Origin: Hydra vulgaris
Taxonomy: Eukaryota > Cnidaria > Hydrozoa > Anthoathecata > Hydridae
Direction of reading: 5' to 3'
Length of the DNA stretch: 64,000 nt
Assembly (NCBI RefSeq): GCF_038396675.1
Contig: NC_088920.1
Location: forward strand, 21,234,001 to 21,298,000
The notes under the pieces are model-generated. The model worked only from the letters and a program-made list of their open reading frames with translations, had not been told where the DNA came from and ran no database searches. Numbering within the stretch: position 1 is the first letter of the stretch; each line of letters starts with the position of its first letter. Shown here one piece after another: positions 40,733 through 55,919 of this stretch. A program made the translations under genes and the position numbers.

Positions 40733-40890
40733 TAGCGGCATAAAGTCTTTCCCACACTCAGGAAAAACAAAATAAAAGTCATTTATTTTTATTATGCAAA
40801 AGTTAAAGCACCACCAAACAGCACCAAACATGACTCAAATGATATAAATGCATAGCACTTGTAAAAATACAACACAAATATAAAAAAATG

Positions 40891-41820
40891 TTAATACTTT
40901 GTGTGTCCACTACGCGCGTCAATGACTGCCTGTATGCGCCTAGGCATTGGCTGTACCAGCTTTTGGACTGTGGAAATTGGGATTGCATGCCAAACAGACT
41001 ACAACTGTTGCCACAATTCATCCAAATTGCTTTTTGCTTGCTTTTCTGCACCATTCTGAACTGTTCCTCCCACAAATTTTCAATGGGCTTCAAGTCGGGA
41101 CTTTGTGGTGGCCATTCAATCACATTGATGCGTGCGGTTCGAAAGTATTCAGTAACTTTTTGGGCTTTGTGGCAGGGAGCATTGTCTTGTTGGAAAACAA
41201 ACGTCTTATTCCTACCAAAAAGCTTGGTGGCAGATGTTTTAACTTGTGTTTTGAGTATTTCTATGTACTTGTCTTGGTTAACAGTGTCTGTATAACGATA
41301 CAGCCGGCCAACACCAAATCCCGACATGCAACCCCAAATCATAAGAGAACCTACACCATGTTTCACTGCTGGTGCAACACATTGAGAACTAAATCTCTCA
41401 CCAACTTTCCTTCTAACATACACTCATTTTGCTGCACAGAATACAGTAAAACAACTCTCATTACTCCACAACACTTTATTCCACTGTTCAACAGTCCAGT
41501 TCTTGTGTTGTCTTGCAAATGCTCGTCGCTTCGCAATATTGTCTGGGTGCAATAATGGCTTTTTGAAAGCAATTCTGCCATTCAACCCAGCTTGCTGAAG
41601 GCGTTTCCTTACGGTTCTTGCTGCCAGATTGATGCTGTGCGTTTTCCCCTTGTAACTGGCTAGATCAGATGCCGTGTCGATGCGATTAGCCAGACTTACC
41701 CGAACCAAAAGCCGATCTTCCCGAATGGGGGTATTGCGTGGTCTGCCAGAACGCATTTTGTCTTTTACTGTCCCAGTCTCTCTCTCTCTTTTGATGGTGT
41801 AGGCAACAGTCATCAAGCTA
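40891..41820 (-). pseudogene. Tc1-like transposase, main part, inactivated
   Basis: Continues the frame begun at 45145-45050. It reads SLMTVAYTIKRERETG, then RSGRPRNTPIREDRLLVR, RTVRKRLQQAGLNGR, and VLWSNESCF, where N replaces the first catalytic D. After an in-frame TGA at 41422-41424 (CGA expected) it continues VYVRRKVGERFSSQ, GSLMIWGCMS, FQQDNAPCHKA (second D) and PDLKPIENLWEE (E, spacing DD34E). A frameshift near 41045 shifts the tail to the frame that reads PMPRRIQAVIDARSGHTKY and stops at 40891. Two features alone would abolish activity: the D-to-N change and the interruption. Confidence 0.88.
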
Positions 41821-42639
41821 CACTCTAAGAAAAAATCCGTTATATACAACGAACTGCATCTGTCGCTATTGCACCAACGGGTTTTCCGTTATGTTAACGG
41901 ATTAAAATTTTAACGGATTGAAGTTCGTCGATATAAATCCGTTGAAATTACGGATTTATTCCGTTCGTGCAACAAACAATTCGTTAAAATAAAGGAATTA
42001 TTACGCTGGGCGGCTTTTGCTGTTTTGGTAAAATAAAGAATTTACTACGTCATTGAATTGAATAGTTTATTATTCCCTTCATTAGAATTAGAAAGGAATT
42101 AAGCCAGATAAAAATGAGAATTCATTACAAAATAGTCCTTATTTTTAGTATATAGATTATTTTATTATGATATTCAACATCTGATACAAGCAGTACTACT
42201 TATACTAACTAACTTGATCGGGAGAGATGTTTTAGCAAGCTTTAAAAACGTTTTAACTTTTTAATTGAAAACTAATTAAATATTTATAATAATATAATTC
42301 AATATAGAAACTTTCTATTACAACAAAAATTAAAAAATTTAAAATTATAAAAAGTTTCTTAATATATATTTTAATAATACAGTTATTATTTTCAAGGTCA
42401 AAAAACATTTATATAAAAAACACAGACATGTATACAATTGTTACTATTCTAGATTTCAATTTTTAATACTGTTGTGTGCACATGTGTGTGCACATTTCAA
42501 TTCCAGCAACCAGTTGTCGGTTATTTAAAGATAAACAAACCTTAAAATACAATAAAGAAAATATTGAATATAAATGATATACCATAACACAAATTGGTAA
42601 ATTTTTACTAATAACCCTGAAAGAAACATTTGTTGCTAA

Positions 42640-44260
42640 CTTTTTATTTCTAAATTGCAAATAAAAATTATGTAATTTTATTAGTTCTACATTTCAATGT
42701 ATTAAACTAAATTTTATTTAATAATAATAAACACGTTAAAAGTATTAATATTAGAATTTAAACTTGATACCTCATGCCTGAATACCACATGTCTAGTAGT
42801 AAGTAGCAAGTTCTATACAAATATAAACAAGCAATATATAAACTTATTTGTAACTAACATAAAAAAATTGCAATAAAAAAAAAAAGTTTTTCAACTAATT
42901 TAAACTTACTGTGTGATAGAGCATGACACGTATCTAAAATAGCAAATTATAAAAGCATATACAAACTTAAATATACAAATTATAACAATCCATATATAAT
43001 CTTTGCTGTAACTAGCCTAAATAAACACCCATAGAAAAAAATGCAAGTAAACATTTTACAACTGATCAAACTTACAGTGTGATATTGCATGTCACGTGCC
43101 TAAAATTATAAAAGCATATAAACAAATTATATCTAAACTTAGCTGCAACTAGTTTAAACAAATATACCCATTAAAATAAATGCAAGTAAATATTTAAATT
43201 TGATACCTTGTGCCTGAATGAACCATGTCTAAAGTAGCAAGTTTAATACAAATATAAACAAGCAATATATAAACTTAGTTGCAACTGACATAAAAAAATT
43301 GCAAGTAAAAAAAAATAAAAATAGATTTACAACTAATTTAAACTTACCGTGTGATACAGCATGACCTGTGACTAAAATAGCAAATTATAAAAGCATATAC
43401 AAACTTAAATATATAAATTATAACAACCCATATATGAGCCCATAAGATGCATGGTGGTATAAGTCACTTTTTTCAATATTTTGAGTTATTTCCATTAATT
43501 GCTAGCATTTTGTTTATTCTATTACATGGCAAAGTAGTATATCTCTAATGATATTGATAATGATGCTGGAACTGTTTTTTGTTATGCTCCTCACTAAACA
43601 GTTGTTTTTGTTCACAGCCATAGTGATATTAGTCAGACTTTTCAAAACTAGATATGAGTGACTTATACCACTATGCATCTCAGGGGCTCATATAAACTTT
43701 GCTGTAACTAGCCTAAATAAATACTCATAAAAAAAATGCAAGTAAACATTTTACAACTGATGAAACTTACAGTGTGATATTGCATGTCGCATGCTTAAAA
43801 TAGTCAATCATAAAAGCATATAAACAAATTATATGTAAACTTAGCTGCAACTAGTTTAAATAATTATACCTCATGCCTGAATGAACCATGTATAAAGTAG
43901 CAAGTTCTATACAAAAATAAACAAACAATATATGAACTTAGTTGCAACTAATATAAAAAAATTGCAAGTAAAAAAAAAATAATAGTTTTACAACTAATTT
44001 AAACTTACAGTGTGATATAGCATAACACATGTCTAAAATAGCAAATCATAAAAGCATATACAAACTTAAATATAAAAATTAAAACAATCCCTTTATAAAC
44101 TTTGCTATAACTAGCCTAAATAAACACCCATAAAAAAAATGCAAGTAAACATTTTACAACTGATGAAACTTACAGTGTAATTTTGCATACCACATGTCTA
44201 AAATTGCAAATTATAAAATCATATAAACTAGCTCTATGTAAACATAGCTGCAACTAACCT
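42640..44260. repeat. Tandem array of about 400-440-bp composite units
   Basis: AAACTTACNGTGTGATANAG-type phrases start composite units at 42902, 43340 and 44001. Each unit has related sub-blocks ending in CTAACNTAAA and AAATTGCAAGTAAA. The second interval is longer only because a 256-bp MITE sits in it. About three units plus partial flanks are visible. Confidence 0.75.
43435..43690. mobile_element. 256-bp MITE nested in the tandem array
   Basis: TGAGCCCATAAGATGCATGG through AAGTCAC (33 bp) is inverted at 43658-43690 with 30 of 33 matching. TATA lies on both sides (43431-43434 and 43691-43694). Sister units of the array lacking the insert show CCATATATAATCTTTGCTG or CCCTTTATAAACTTTGCTA, confirming the empty site. 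There is no ORF inside. Confidence 0.88.
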
Positions 44261-44556
44261 AAATAATGATACCCATCATTGATGGGTCTTTTGATGACAT
44301 CAAAAGAAATGTTAACATTTTTAATTTTATAACTGATTTAAATTTATACCGTAAATTACTACATGTCACGTTTAAAATAGAGAATTACACAAGGATATAT
44401 ACAAGTCATATAGTCTTAATTATAGAAATAATTGTTCAACTAACCCTTTAGTTTATCATATTAAAAAATTAAAAATATATTCAATGCTTAATATAGAAAA
44501 TTTAAAATAAGTTTAACAACCTTCGAAATTACAAATAACAGAGTATAATTTAAACT

Positions 44557-44675
44557 GCGTTTATCCATTTGCTTTCTCTACTAAAATTTAGTAAAAAAAG
44601 ATAATGGATAAACACAATTAAAATTGTGCTTTTTTAAAATAGCTTCACATTTAGTCGAAATGTGAAGCTATTTAA
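44557..44675. repeat. Cluster of hairpins
   Basis: AAATAGCTTCACATTT (44637-44652) pairs perfectly with 44658-44673 across AGTCG. GTTTATCCATT (44559-44569) pairs with 44603-44613. ACTAAAATTTAGT and CACAATTAAAATTGTG are further palindromes between them. It lies in the right part of the 3.2-kb element. Confidence 0.85.
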
Positions 44676-45047
44676 AAAATGGCAAATTAAACTTACTGCA
44701 ACAAACCTTTATCTACAATTTAAATATGGTTTAAGAAGATCGCCCTTTAAAAATTTATCATTTATAAATAAAGAACTTGACAAATATAAATCAAACAAAC
44801 AAGACTTAAAAAAATAATCTACAGAGAATGCACTTCATAATTTCTTATAGAAACCCTTTTTAACAAAAACTTCAGTTGTTTTTCAACGGATTTGAATATT
44901 TAATCCGTTGAATTAACGAAATTTCGAAGAATCCGTTAATAGTTTATTTTACTCCGTTAATTTTGTGATTTTTGGTTACGAATTACTTCGTTAATTTATC
45001 GGAAAAAAGAAATCCGTTGCTTTTTCTAACGGATTGTTTTTAGAGTG

Positions 45048-45145
45048 TAACCTTTAATGATTTAGCAATGTCCCTGTAGGAAGTTCCTTGTTTTGCCATT
45101 ACCACTATTTGCAGGCGTCGTTCAAGAGATAATGGGATGGCCATA
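45048..45145 (-). pseudogene. Tc1-like transposase, N-terminal piece
   Basis: From ATG at 45145 the minus strand reads MAIPLSLERRLQIVVMAKQG, then TSYRDIAKSLKV, the first HTH helix region of a Tc1 transposase. It ends at the TA where the 3.2-kb element entered. The next residues (SLMTVAY) are found at 41820 in the same frame. Confidence 0.9.
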
Positions 45146-45698
45146 TCGATAACAATCCTATACAAAAAAGCACTTTTTTTTTTAATAACTCATAAAGTTA
45201 TGTAGAAAATCATTGTTCACGTTAAGTTTAGTTGACAAGAATAAGAAATAAATTAGAGATTTGGTGTGAAATAATGATATATGTGTTATTGCAGTTAATT
45301 AGACTAATTATAACTACTAATTATAATTAGTAATCAATTGATAATTATTATGGTTTTAAACCAATCAAAATTGTAGTAAAAGTTATAGAGTGATAATATG
45401 TGGTATACAGCAGCCACAAATTTCAACAAATATGCGCAAAAACATCCGAAAACTATATTTTACTTACCAGTATAATACAGATTGTATTGAAGATAGTGGC
45501 AGGTGTCTCAATCAACCAACAATAGCAACTAAATTAACAAGTTAAACTATATGAAAACCGTTGCTAATAACGCGGGAGATGTCCAATTAGAGATTTAGAT
45601 CAATTCCCGAAGGAAAAGCTTTAAAAAGTAATATACCAAGGCAACCTAAGTACAAGTTGTGTAAAATCCAACAGTGTGGCAAAGGCTTTATACCACCA

Positions 45699-45806
<108 letters not shown>

Positions 45807-45915
45807 TTAAAAGTCATATCTTGTTATACGATATGTATATAAATAAATTGATTTTAATGAAAAAGGCATCGTATAACTATTTTTTTAAATATATTTTAGA
45901 TATAATAATATATTT

Positions 45916-45955
45916 ACAATATTTTGTTGACCTATTGTGGTCAGCGTCATCAGGT
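45916..45955 (-). ncRNA. Hammerhead-like core motif, inverted-arm copy
   Basis: Minus-strand CTGATGA (complement of 45947-45953), then a GACC/GGTC stem, then CAAAATATTG where the other arm reads CGAAATATTG. It is the same motif as at 46740-46771 in inverted orientation. Confidence 0.3.
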
Positions 45956-46190
45956 AATGAAAAAAACGCTATAAAACAACATAAAACCAACCTTTTAAAA
46001 AAGAAGACATTAAAAAGCATAAAATATAAAAACCAATCAAATAATATAATAGTGACGTCAGTTGAACTTTTGTCAAAATTGGTCCCCAAGTTTTTGTTTT
46101 CACACTATCACCGTCATCTCTATTTAGAGCAGTTTGCCCAATACCTATCTCGTGTCGAATTTTTGCTTTATTTATCTCCAGGGATTCTCT

Positions 46191-46631
46191 AAAAAACAAA
46201 ACATCAGAGTTATATTTACTTCACCTCCCAATTTAAATAACATACTATGCAACAACAAAACAAAACTACCACCGAACTTGAATCCGGGTGTTTACGAGCT
46301 TAAATGCTCATGCGGAAGTATATATATTGGTGACACCAAAAATAAAATCATTTCAAGAAGTGCGGAACACCAAAGAGCCTGTAAAAATCAAAAATGGTCG
46401 AGTTCAGGAGCCACGGAACATTCTAGAACATACCGTGGTACTTTTGATTGGCTGAGTCCTAAAACCTTGGTAGTCATTCCAGAATACAGGATAAGAAAAG
46501 TTAGAGAATCCCTGGAGATAAATAAAGCAAAAATTCGACACGAGATAGGTACTGGGCAAACTGTTCTAAATAGAGATGACGGGGATAGTGTGAAAACAAA
46601 AACTTGGGGACCAATTTTGACAAAAAATTAA
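46191..46631 (+). pseudogene. GIY-YIG endonuclease domain of a Penelope-like element
   Basis: Reads RVIFTSPPNLNNILCNNKT, LPPNLNPGVYELKCSCGSIY, IGDTKNKIISRSAEHQRA, WSSSGATEHSRTYRGTFDWL, EYRIRKVRESLEINKAKIRH and LNRDDGDSVKTKTWGP before TAA at 46629. GVYEL and IYIG are the GIY-YIG strands, and R in SRSAEH and E in ATEH are candidate catalytic residues. The domain is uninterrupted but lacks the preceding RT, and an inverted arm lies directly upstream. In PLEs this nuclease makes the target nick for reverse transcription. Alone it is a relic. Confidence 0.85.
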
Positions 46632-46739
46632 CTGACGTCACAATTATATTATTTTATTGGTTTTTATACTTTATGCTTTTTAATGTCTTCTTTTTTAAAC
46701 GGTTGGTTTTATGTTGTTTTATAACGCTTTTTTCATTAC

Positions 46740-46771
46740 CTGATGACGCTGACCACAATAGGTCAACGAAA
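46740..46771 (+). ncRNA. Hammerhead-like core motif at PLE 3' end (copy C)
   Basis: CTGATGA (46740-46746), then CGCTGACC, loop ACAATA, GGTCAAC, then GAAA (46768-46771). The two invariant hammerhead blocks are spaced by a stem II with one mismatch. An extra C after CTGATGA is not ideal, and stems I and III have not been shown. PLEs are a known home of hammerhead ribozymes, which makes the motif worth testing. Confidence 0.35.
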
Positions 46772-46844
46772 TATTGTAAATATATTATTATATCTAAAAT
46801 ATATTTTAAAAAATAGTTACATGCTGCCTTTTTTATTAAAATCA

Positions 46845-49916
<3,072 letters not shown>

Positions 49917-49921
<5 letters not shown>

Positions 49922-49928
49922 TATATAT

Positions 49929-49986
<58 letters not shown>

Positions 49987-50010
49987 ATATATATATATAT
50001 ATATATATAT
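49917..50010. repeat. (TA)n microsatellite with two TACAAATA/TTTGTA breaks
   Basis: Alternating TA following the right end of the fold-back element. Confidence 0.9.
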
Positions 50011-50890
50011 TTTGAAATTATAGATAAATAGGCTTTTTCAATAACGTTATTGCAATTTTTGCCCCTTTAATTTTTTTTTCTCAGTGTTTTAAAAGTGTCT
50101 GTCAGAATAGAACTTAACGTTCCGTTTAAAGACTATGCAATATTTCTTTCATCCATTTTTAATTCATTATTGTTATTGTACATTTTAATTCATCAATAAA
50201 TAAATCTTCGTGTGTCATAAAAGTTCTTTTTGTCCGCCCTACGGCTTTCGACTTTGTAAAATGTACAAACAGGTAAATTTTTGTATATTTTTATTTTAGT
50301 TTTTTTATTTCTTATATTTTTATATATTTTTGTATATTTTTATATATTTTTATATATTTTTACTATTTTATTGTTATTTATTAATTTTTTCTTTTCTTAC
50401 TTTTTTTTTTTCAACAACTTTAAATTCATAAAAAATCGTAATAAAGTAACAGTAATTGTTTAGCATGATATACGTTTTAAAAATAATGCATACATAATGT
50501 GCAATGAAAAAATATAGAACAAATATCAAAGAAAAATATCAAGAAATAACAAAATATCTAGAAAAACATAATACCAGGAAAATATCAAGAATAAATCTCG
50601 TCAGTATATATAAAAAAAATTTGTTTACCTTAAAATACTTTCTAAAATACTATTTTTATAAAAACTTAAGATTAGAATCCAACATACACATGTTATAAAA
50701 TGTATGTATTAAGAAATCATTAGACAAAAAAGTGTTAAAAATAAAAAAAATGTGTCTTCGATAATAAAATGATTTCTTTATTTCTTTATTTTTTGAATAA
50801 AGGGTAACTTAATTCGAAGAAAAGATCAAAGTTTTTTAAAACTATTCTGTTTCAAAGAAAAGCTCTTCGAAATCAAATACTTGAATTTCC
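50011..50890. other. Noncoding stretch
   Basis: No gene. A run of TATTTTTATA-type units spans 50280-50370 (about 8-11-bp period). Open frames nearby are composition artefacts. Confidence 0.4.
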
Positions 50891-51850
50891 AAAAAAAGAA
50901 AAAGGTTGCTGAATTAAATTATCATCTTTAAAGTTGTATTTACTTTTTTTTTTTTAGGATATATAGATTATGAAAAGAAATAGGAGATGCGTTAGTTTTA
51001 CATTTGTACATAAAACAAAGTGTGTTAAAAAATTTCAGCTGATAAATATTGAGAATGTTCATTTCAAATAAGAGAGCCTTGGCATAAGCAAATCTATCTT
51101 TAAAATTGATTACCCGAGCAACATGCTTCTGCTGACGATAAAGTGGTAATAATTTAGACTTATTAATATTACCCCAGGAGATGTTTGGATAATTTGTATG
51201 GCAATAGATAAAGAGGAAATATAGTTGTAGTAAAGTTTGTTTTTTTAAAGTATTTATTGCTTTATACATTATTCCTATACGTTTAGCAACTTTGTTTCAC
51301 AAAAATTCAATGCGATATTTCCAGCTAAAGTTTATTTGCATTTTGTCTGTAAAAAAAACGGCATTTCGTTAGGCAGTAATTTCTTTTTAGAAGTTGGATG
51401 CAAACGTGTCTATTTCATATCGTAAATATTAAGTGATAATTTATTAATTTTAAACCAGTCACTCATTTTTGTCAACTCAATGTTCATATTTTGAAACAAT
51501 TTTGTTATGCGTTTATGAGATAAAAAGAGATTATTATCGTCAGAAAACATGATAGTCATCAAATTAGTGGCTTAAGGGAGATCATTATTGTAAATAAGAA
51601 AGAGAAGGGGTCCTAATATAGAACCCTGAGGGACTCCACAAGTTAAATTTAATAAATCGGAAGAAGCAATTAAATTAATATCAAAGAACTGTTTATAATG
51701 GTTAAAAACTTTTAAGTAGCATTAAAACGTTTCCTTTGATTCCATAGTACTCTATTTTTTTAAATAGATTTTTGTGATCAATTTATTCAAAGGCTTTCGA
51801 TAAGTCAAATAAAACTCCTTACAAAAATTGAGATTTCTTAAAAATTTCGT
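50890..51850 (-). pseudogene. LINE reverse transcriptase relic, minus strand
   Basis: Minus-strand reading: GVLFDLSKAFE (51830 region), CGVPQGSILGPLLFLIYNND (51640-51580), TIMFSDDNNLFLSHKR with catalytic SDD at 51536-51544, NMNIELTKMSDWFKINKLSL, and the C-terminal open part (51269-50940) with PNISWGNINKSKLLPLYRQQ and HVARVINF. It resembles the LINE at 6.1-7.6 kb (shared NMNIxLxKVxDWFRxNKLSLN pattern). It lacks the endonuclease. Confidence 0.85.
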
Positions 51851-52580
51851 CAATACTGCGGGTAATTTGGAATATCGTTACTAATACGTCAAAACGTTAT
51901 CGATTACTGTGATATAACGACACTATTTTGAAAATAATGGTTACCTGAGTGTTTTACTATGTGATATCAATAGTTTTTGCTATATATTTGTTTTATTACT
52001 ACAAGTAACATTTCTATTTTATTGACTAAAATAGTAGTTAGTTATTTAAAGCGTCGTTTAACTTGGGTTATGCATTTTGTGAAAATATCATCATTTAAGA
52101 TATAAACTACTGCCAAAATGCTTAAAAACATCAAAAATGTTGAAATAAAGATACCTTCATGAAAAAAATTTTAGATAAGATAACAAAAAAATTGAAAGAA
52201 ATAAAAAGGTTAAAGAGCCAGTCAGAGAAAAATCATATAAATGAGAATATAGTTCTTTGAGGAGCAGTAAAAATTTTTTGTAAGATTGTATCATCTAATA
52301 AAATCTCATCTATTTAGATAAGATTTTATTTGTCAAAAAGTATGACAAATCATTTATTTTAATAACTATTTATTTTAATGGAATGAATTATGTAAGAAAT
52401 ATTTACTTGTAATTAAAGTAATTTTTTCCTTGATTTTAATTGCGTATAATTAATAATATTTGTACGTTTTTATCCATTATAAATTCAAATAAATTTTGTA
52501 AATTTAGTAAAAGGATAAGTTGATTTAGTATAGTAGGATTTAGTGAAATCCAACAATGCCAAATAAAGCAAAGATAGATG
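51851..52580. other. Noncoding stretch
   Basis: A/T-rich. A CAAAATAATAGAGTGTCG-like segment and the inverted pair TAATAAAATCTCATCTATTT and AAGATTTTATTTGTC at 52296-52332 are the only structure seen. Confidence 0.35.
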
Positions 52581-52619
52581 ATAATAATCTATAACTTATG
52601 TGCTTCCTTTGACTGAAAA

Positions 52620-54340
52620 CTTGTTTAAGACAAATTACTGTTTTCCAAATGCACGTTGCAGCACCAGGCTCTGCAATTACGGAAAAGGTTTGCCCCACCA
52701 ATTCAATTTTTAGCAGCAAAAGACGCCGACGCAGCTAAATAAACTGCATCTCGACCGTTTGTTCAATAAAGAAATATCTCCTGAAAGAACTATTCAACTA
52801 AAGTATCTGGCGGGCCTCCAATTACAAATGCCTCAGGTAAATAATTATACTTAAATAATGTTTACATATATTTTCAATCAAAACCTTTAAAAAAGAGAAA
52901 AATTGGGTTTCGAAAGAATATGTTTTACAAGTTTCAAATCACTTGAAAAAAAAAAAAAAATTTAAAAGCCTTACGCAAATTGCTGAACAAATCTAAAAAT
53001 TAAGATAAAGTATGTTTGCTTTGGTTTCAGGTCGAAGTAGTGCCAAGCCACTATAAAGTGCGCCAAAATTGACCTCTCTAGCTCTTGTCAGCGTACAGTT
53101 AAATAGAGGACTATCAAACAATTGATTAAAGAAACTGATCAGAACTGTAAATCAAACATCAAGCAGCAAGATGGTAGAGCCAAGTTTTGTAAGAAACTCT
53201 CAATTAATTGAATGATTTTTTATCCTGCAGTGTCTTAAAAAATACCGACGGAAAAGGAGTATCTGGCACAGATCTAGTTGTTGCTCACTGCAATGAATTA
53301 CTAAGTTTTGTGAATCATGTTAATCAATCTAGCAAAATTAATGTTAGATTTTTTAGTAAACACTGAATTGATGGTGGTGAAGGTTTTCTCAAGTTTTGTA
53401 CTAGTGTTGTTAATATTGAGTTAAGGATTGATTTCAGCTTACCGCCTCAAAAACAACCTCTCACTCAAAGGACTATATAAGAGACTGGTGTTAAAAGACA
53501 AATTTTTGTTGCGGCATCAGATAATTTGCCAGAAACTTACTCCAACAATGAAAAAATCTGGTCACTGGTTGGCACAAAGGGAGGTAAACTAATTGTGGCT
53601 TCCGATATAAAAGTTGAAAATATACTTTGTGGTCTTCAAACCCATTTAAGTATTCACCCTTGTACATGGTGTGACGTCAAATCCAAGTGTCTTGCCAAAT
53701 TTTGAAGCTTGCAAACACTGGGCTCACTCAAATCTAGCCTCGAGTCTTTTTAGCAATTTGGCAGGATTCTTGCTTGTGCTAAGTAATTTTAAAAATAATC
53801 CCAACAATGGAACTCCATCTCCTTACACAAGTTGTCAATCATCATTTCAAAATACTTAAAAGTGCTTGGATAGAAGTTTTCAAATAGCCAGCTACCCTTC
53901 ACAAAGGATCTTCCCCAGGGTTTCTTTAGTAAAAAAACTTTACTTTGAAACTTGTGATCGAATATCACAGTAATAGGTAGCGTTTTGAGGTCTAGCTAAA
54001 ATCTAACAAAATATAAACTCATACTGCCATAAATTGTCAACCAGTAAACTAATCCAACTTAAATTTTATCCAGAGTTTGGTGTGGCCATATGCTATTATC
54101 ACTGCATATAATCGGCGTTTTTAGGTCAGCTAGGTTGGCATTATCCGTGCTACTAACCGTGCTTGATCACTCCAACTCAAATACTCTGTTTGAAACTATG
54201 AAGTCTAAAATTTTCATCTTGAGATGTTTTCCTGATATTAAATCACAAAAAATGTTGTACTTAATCCTCGACTGCAGTTATCTTCCATGCAGTAATATTG
54301 TATCAGTATTTAATACGGTATTTTTTCATCTTTAATATTA
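52620..54340 (+). pseudogene. Decayed unnamed multicopy element, possibly with an intron
   Basis: Part 1: a frame from about 52735 reads LNKLHLDRLFNKEISPERTI, then QLKYLAGLQLQMPQ, and meets GTAAATAAT at 52836, a possible donor. Part 2: after a TTTTTTATCCTGCAG acceptor (53230) come SLKNTDGKGVSGTDLVVAHC, NELLSFVNHVNQSSKINVRF, DGGEGFLKFC, KRQIFVAASDNLPETYSNNE, LIVASDIKVENILCGLQTHL and SIHPCTWCD, followed by a frame with EACKHWAHSNLASSLF. From memory the pattern (DGG-x-GFLK, GLQxHxSxHPCTWC) belongs to repeated uncharacterised ORFs in Hydra-like and some arthropod genomes. A second relic lies at 58.97-59.33 kb. It is likely a DNA transposon, class not identified. Confidence 0.45.
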
Positions 54341-54739
54341 GCTGTAATATTGAATGGCAAATTCATTTAAAACGATGTTTTGAAAAAAAAAATTTATTGA
54401 ACAGGGCCGAAGACACGGATTCGTTATAAAAGTCTTTCATATTTAGAATTTTTAAAAAACAAATATAACAAATAAAATAAGGTCTTTCAGAGAAAAAACC
54501 GGGTTTCCCTCCTTCTTCCTCGGTATCGTCGGCTGTGTTAAATACATTTTATTGAGGTGTATTAAGTAATCTCATTTATTTGATGTAACCAATGCGATGT
54601 TTCCCTTTAATAAGTTCATCCGGGAAAACTCTTAATAACTTTGTAACGCAGTTAAAAAATTATTTTTCTTTAATCTCTATTTAAGTTTACTCTTTTAATC
54701 TCAATTCGTTCAATAAAGGTTGCAGGCATATTTATGGGT

Positions 54740-54970
54740 ATATAACGCTTTTTTCAGGTGAATAAAAGTAGCATAGTTTTGTTTTATTAGTTTTTATAGT
54801 TAACTGATTACATTTGAACCAGGTAGAAATGTTTTAAAGCTCGTCATTCTTTGTAGAAAAAATTTTAAAATTCTTTATTAGAAAAAAATAAGTTTGCGTT
54901 GTCCGCAAACATAATACTAAGTAGATTTGAGGCTTTATTCAAGTCATTAACGTAAATCAAGAAAGTTTTT
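54740..54970 (-). pseudogene. LINE RT scrap
   Basis: The minus strand reads FLIYVNDLNKASNLLSIMFA then DNANLFFSNK. It is the palm motif of a LINE RT with FADN (54898-54909) in place of FADD. About 40 recognisable codons. Confidence 0.7.
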
Positions 54971-55900
54971 TTGCGGATTTGATCTAAAGTTTATAAATTT
55001 TCAAACTTTTTTTTATCTATTTATTTTACTATAAAACATGAAAATTTACAAGAATGAACTATGAGCTTATATAATTAAAGTAAGATCTTAATTAAATGTT
55101 TACAATCCAGTCAATGCAGTGACACTTAAAAAAAAAAGTGTTCAATAAAACATACAAAGAATTAAAATATAAATTAAAAAAATTATAATAATAATAAAAA
55201 AGATGAGCAAAGAAAACTAAAATAAAAACATTAAAGAGCAAATTAAAATAAAATAATTCACTAATAAATAATGATAGTATTATTAATTATATATTAATAA
55301 CCATAATAAAAAAAAAAAGTAAGAGCATTAATAGGGTACCCCCTCTGATTTGAAATCTTAGTATTTTTTCAAAAAATGATTATTGGTAACATGCTTATAG
55401 TAAATTTAAAATAATGCATAAGTTTTGTTTTGAAAATTCATACTGTTGCCACGGTAACCCCTAAAAAACCATAAAATAACCAAAAAGAGACTTCATGTTG
55501 GCCAAAAACAAAGAAATAGGCACATTTCTAGCAATCAAGATTGAACCATAATGTTGCCATAAGGCAGGGCTATGATATGAGTGGAACTGATTTCTCATAA
55601 CTTTTTGTTAACAATACAGCAGGACAACCAAAGTTCAAAGTCAAATTTTTTATCTTTTTATTAAAAAAAAATTTCATTTATATAACTTAATTAAAGTCTA
55701 TTCTATTCATACCATAGAGTGTAATATGGTAAACACTTCCTGAAAATTTCATAAAAAAATATCATGCGGTTCTCCAAATATATCAAATTACTATTCTGAG
55801 AAAAACTCGATTAAAGTAAAAATTTTAAATACAGAAAGATTTTATTCATAAAATAGGTTTAAAAAGTAAATCAAAACTTCAAAATCCACGAGGTACATAT
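54971..55900. other. Noncoding stretch
   Basis: No gene. A GC-richer patch CTGTTGCCACGGTAACCCCT (55442-55461) may be a repeat end. Confidence 0.35.
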
Positions 55901-55919
55901 AAGTCACCATCTTTTTTAA

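Larger units (their letters stand above)
41821..45047. mobile_element. 3,227-bp inverted-repeat element without a transposase, TA target site
   Basis: The left end, CACTCTAAGAAAAAATCCGT then TA, is inverted at the right end, where the complement reads CACTCTAAAAACAATCCGTT then A. TA lies on each side (41819-41820 and 45048-45049). Removing the element and one TA restores the Tc1 transposase frame exactly (SLKV then SLMTV). Both ends hold many AATCCGTT/AACGGATT words over about 170 bp. The inside is a tandem array with no ORF, so it must be mobilised in trans. The TA duplication and CAC-type ends fit a Tc1/mariner-like or related TA-targeting family, but I cannot name it. Confidence 0.85.

Noticed and set aside
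40888..41555. Plus-strand open frames of 135 and 202 codons
   Set aside because: Both are antisense shadows of the Tc1-like transposase.
42902..44260. Tandem array considered as a CRISPR-like array
   Set aside because: Units are 400-440 bp with no short constant repeat and unique spacers, and the DNA is animal-type.
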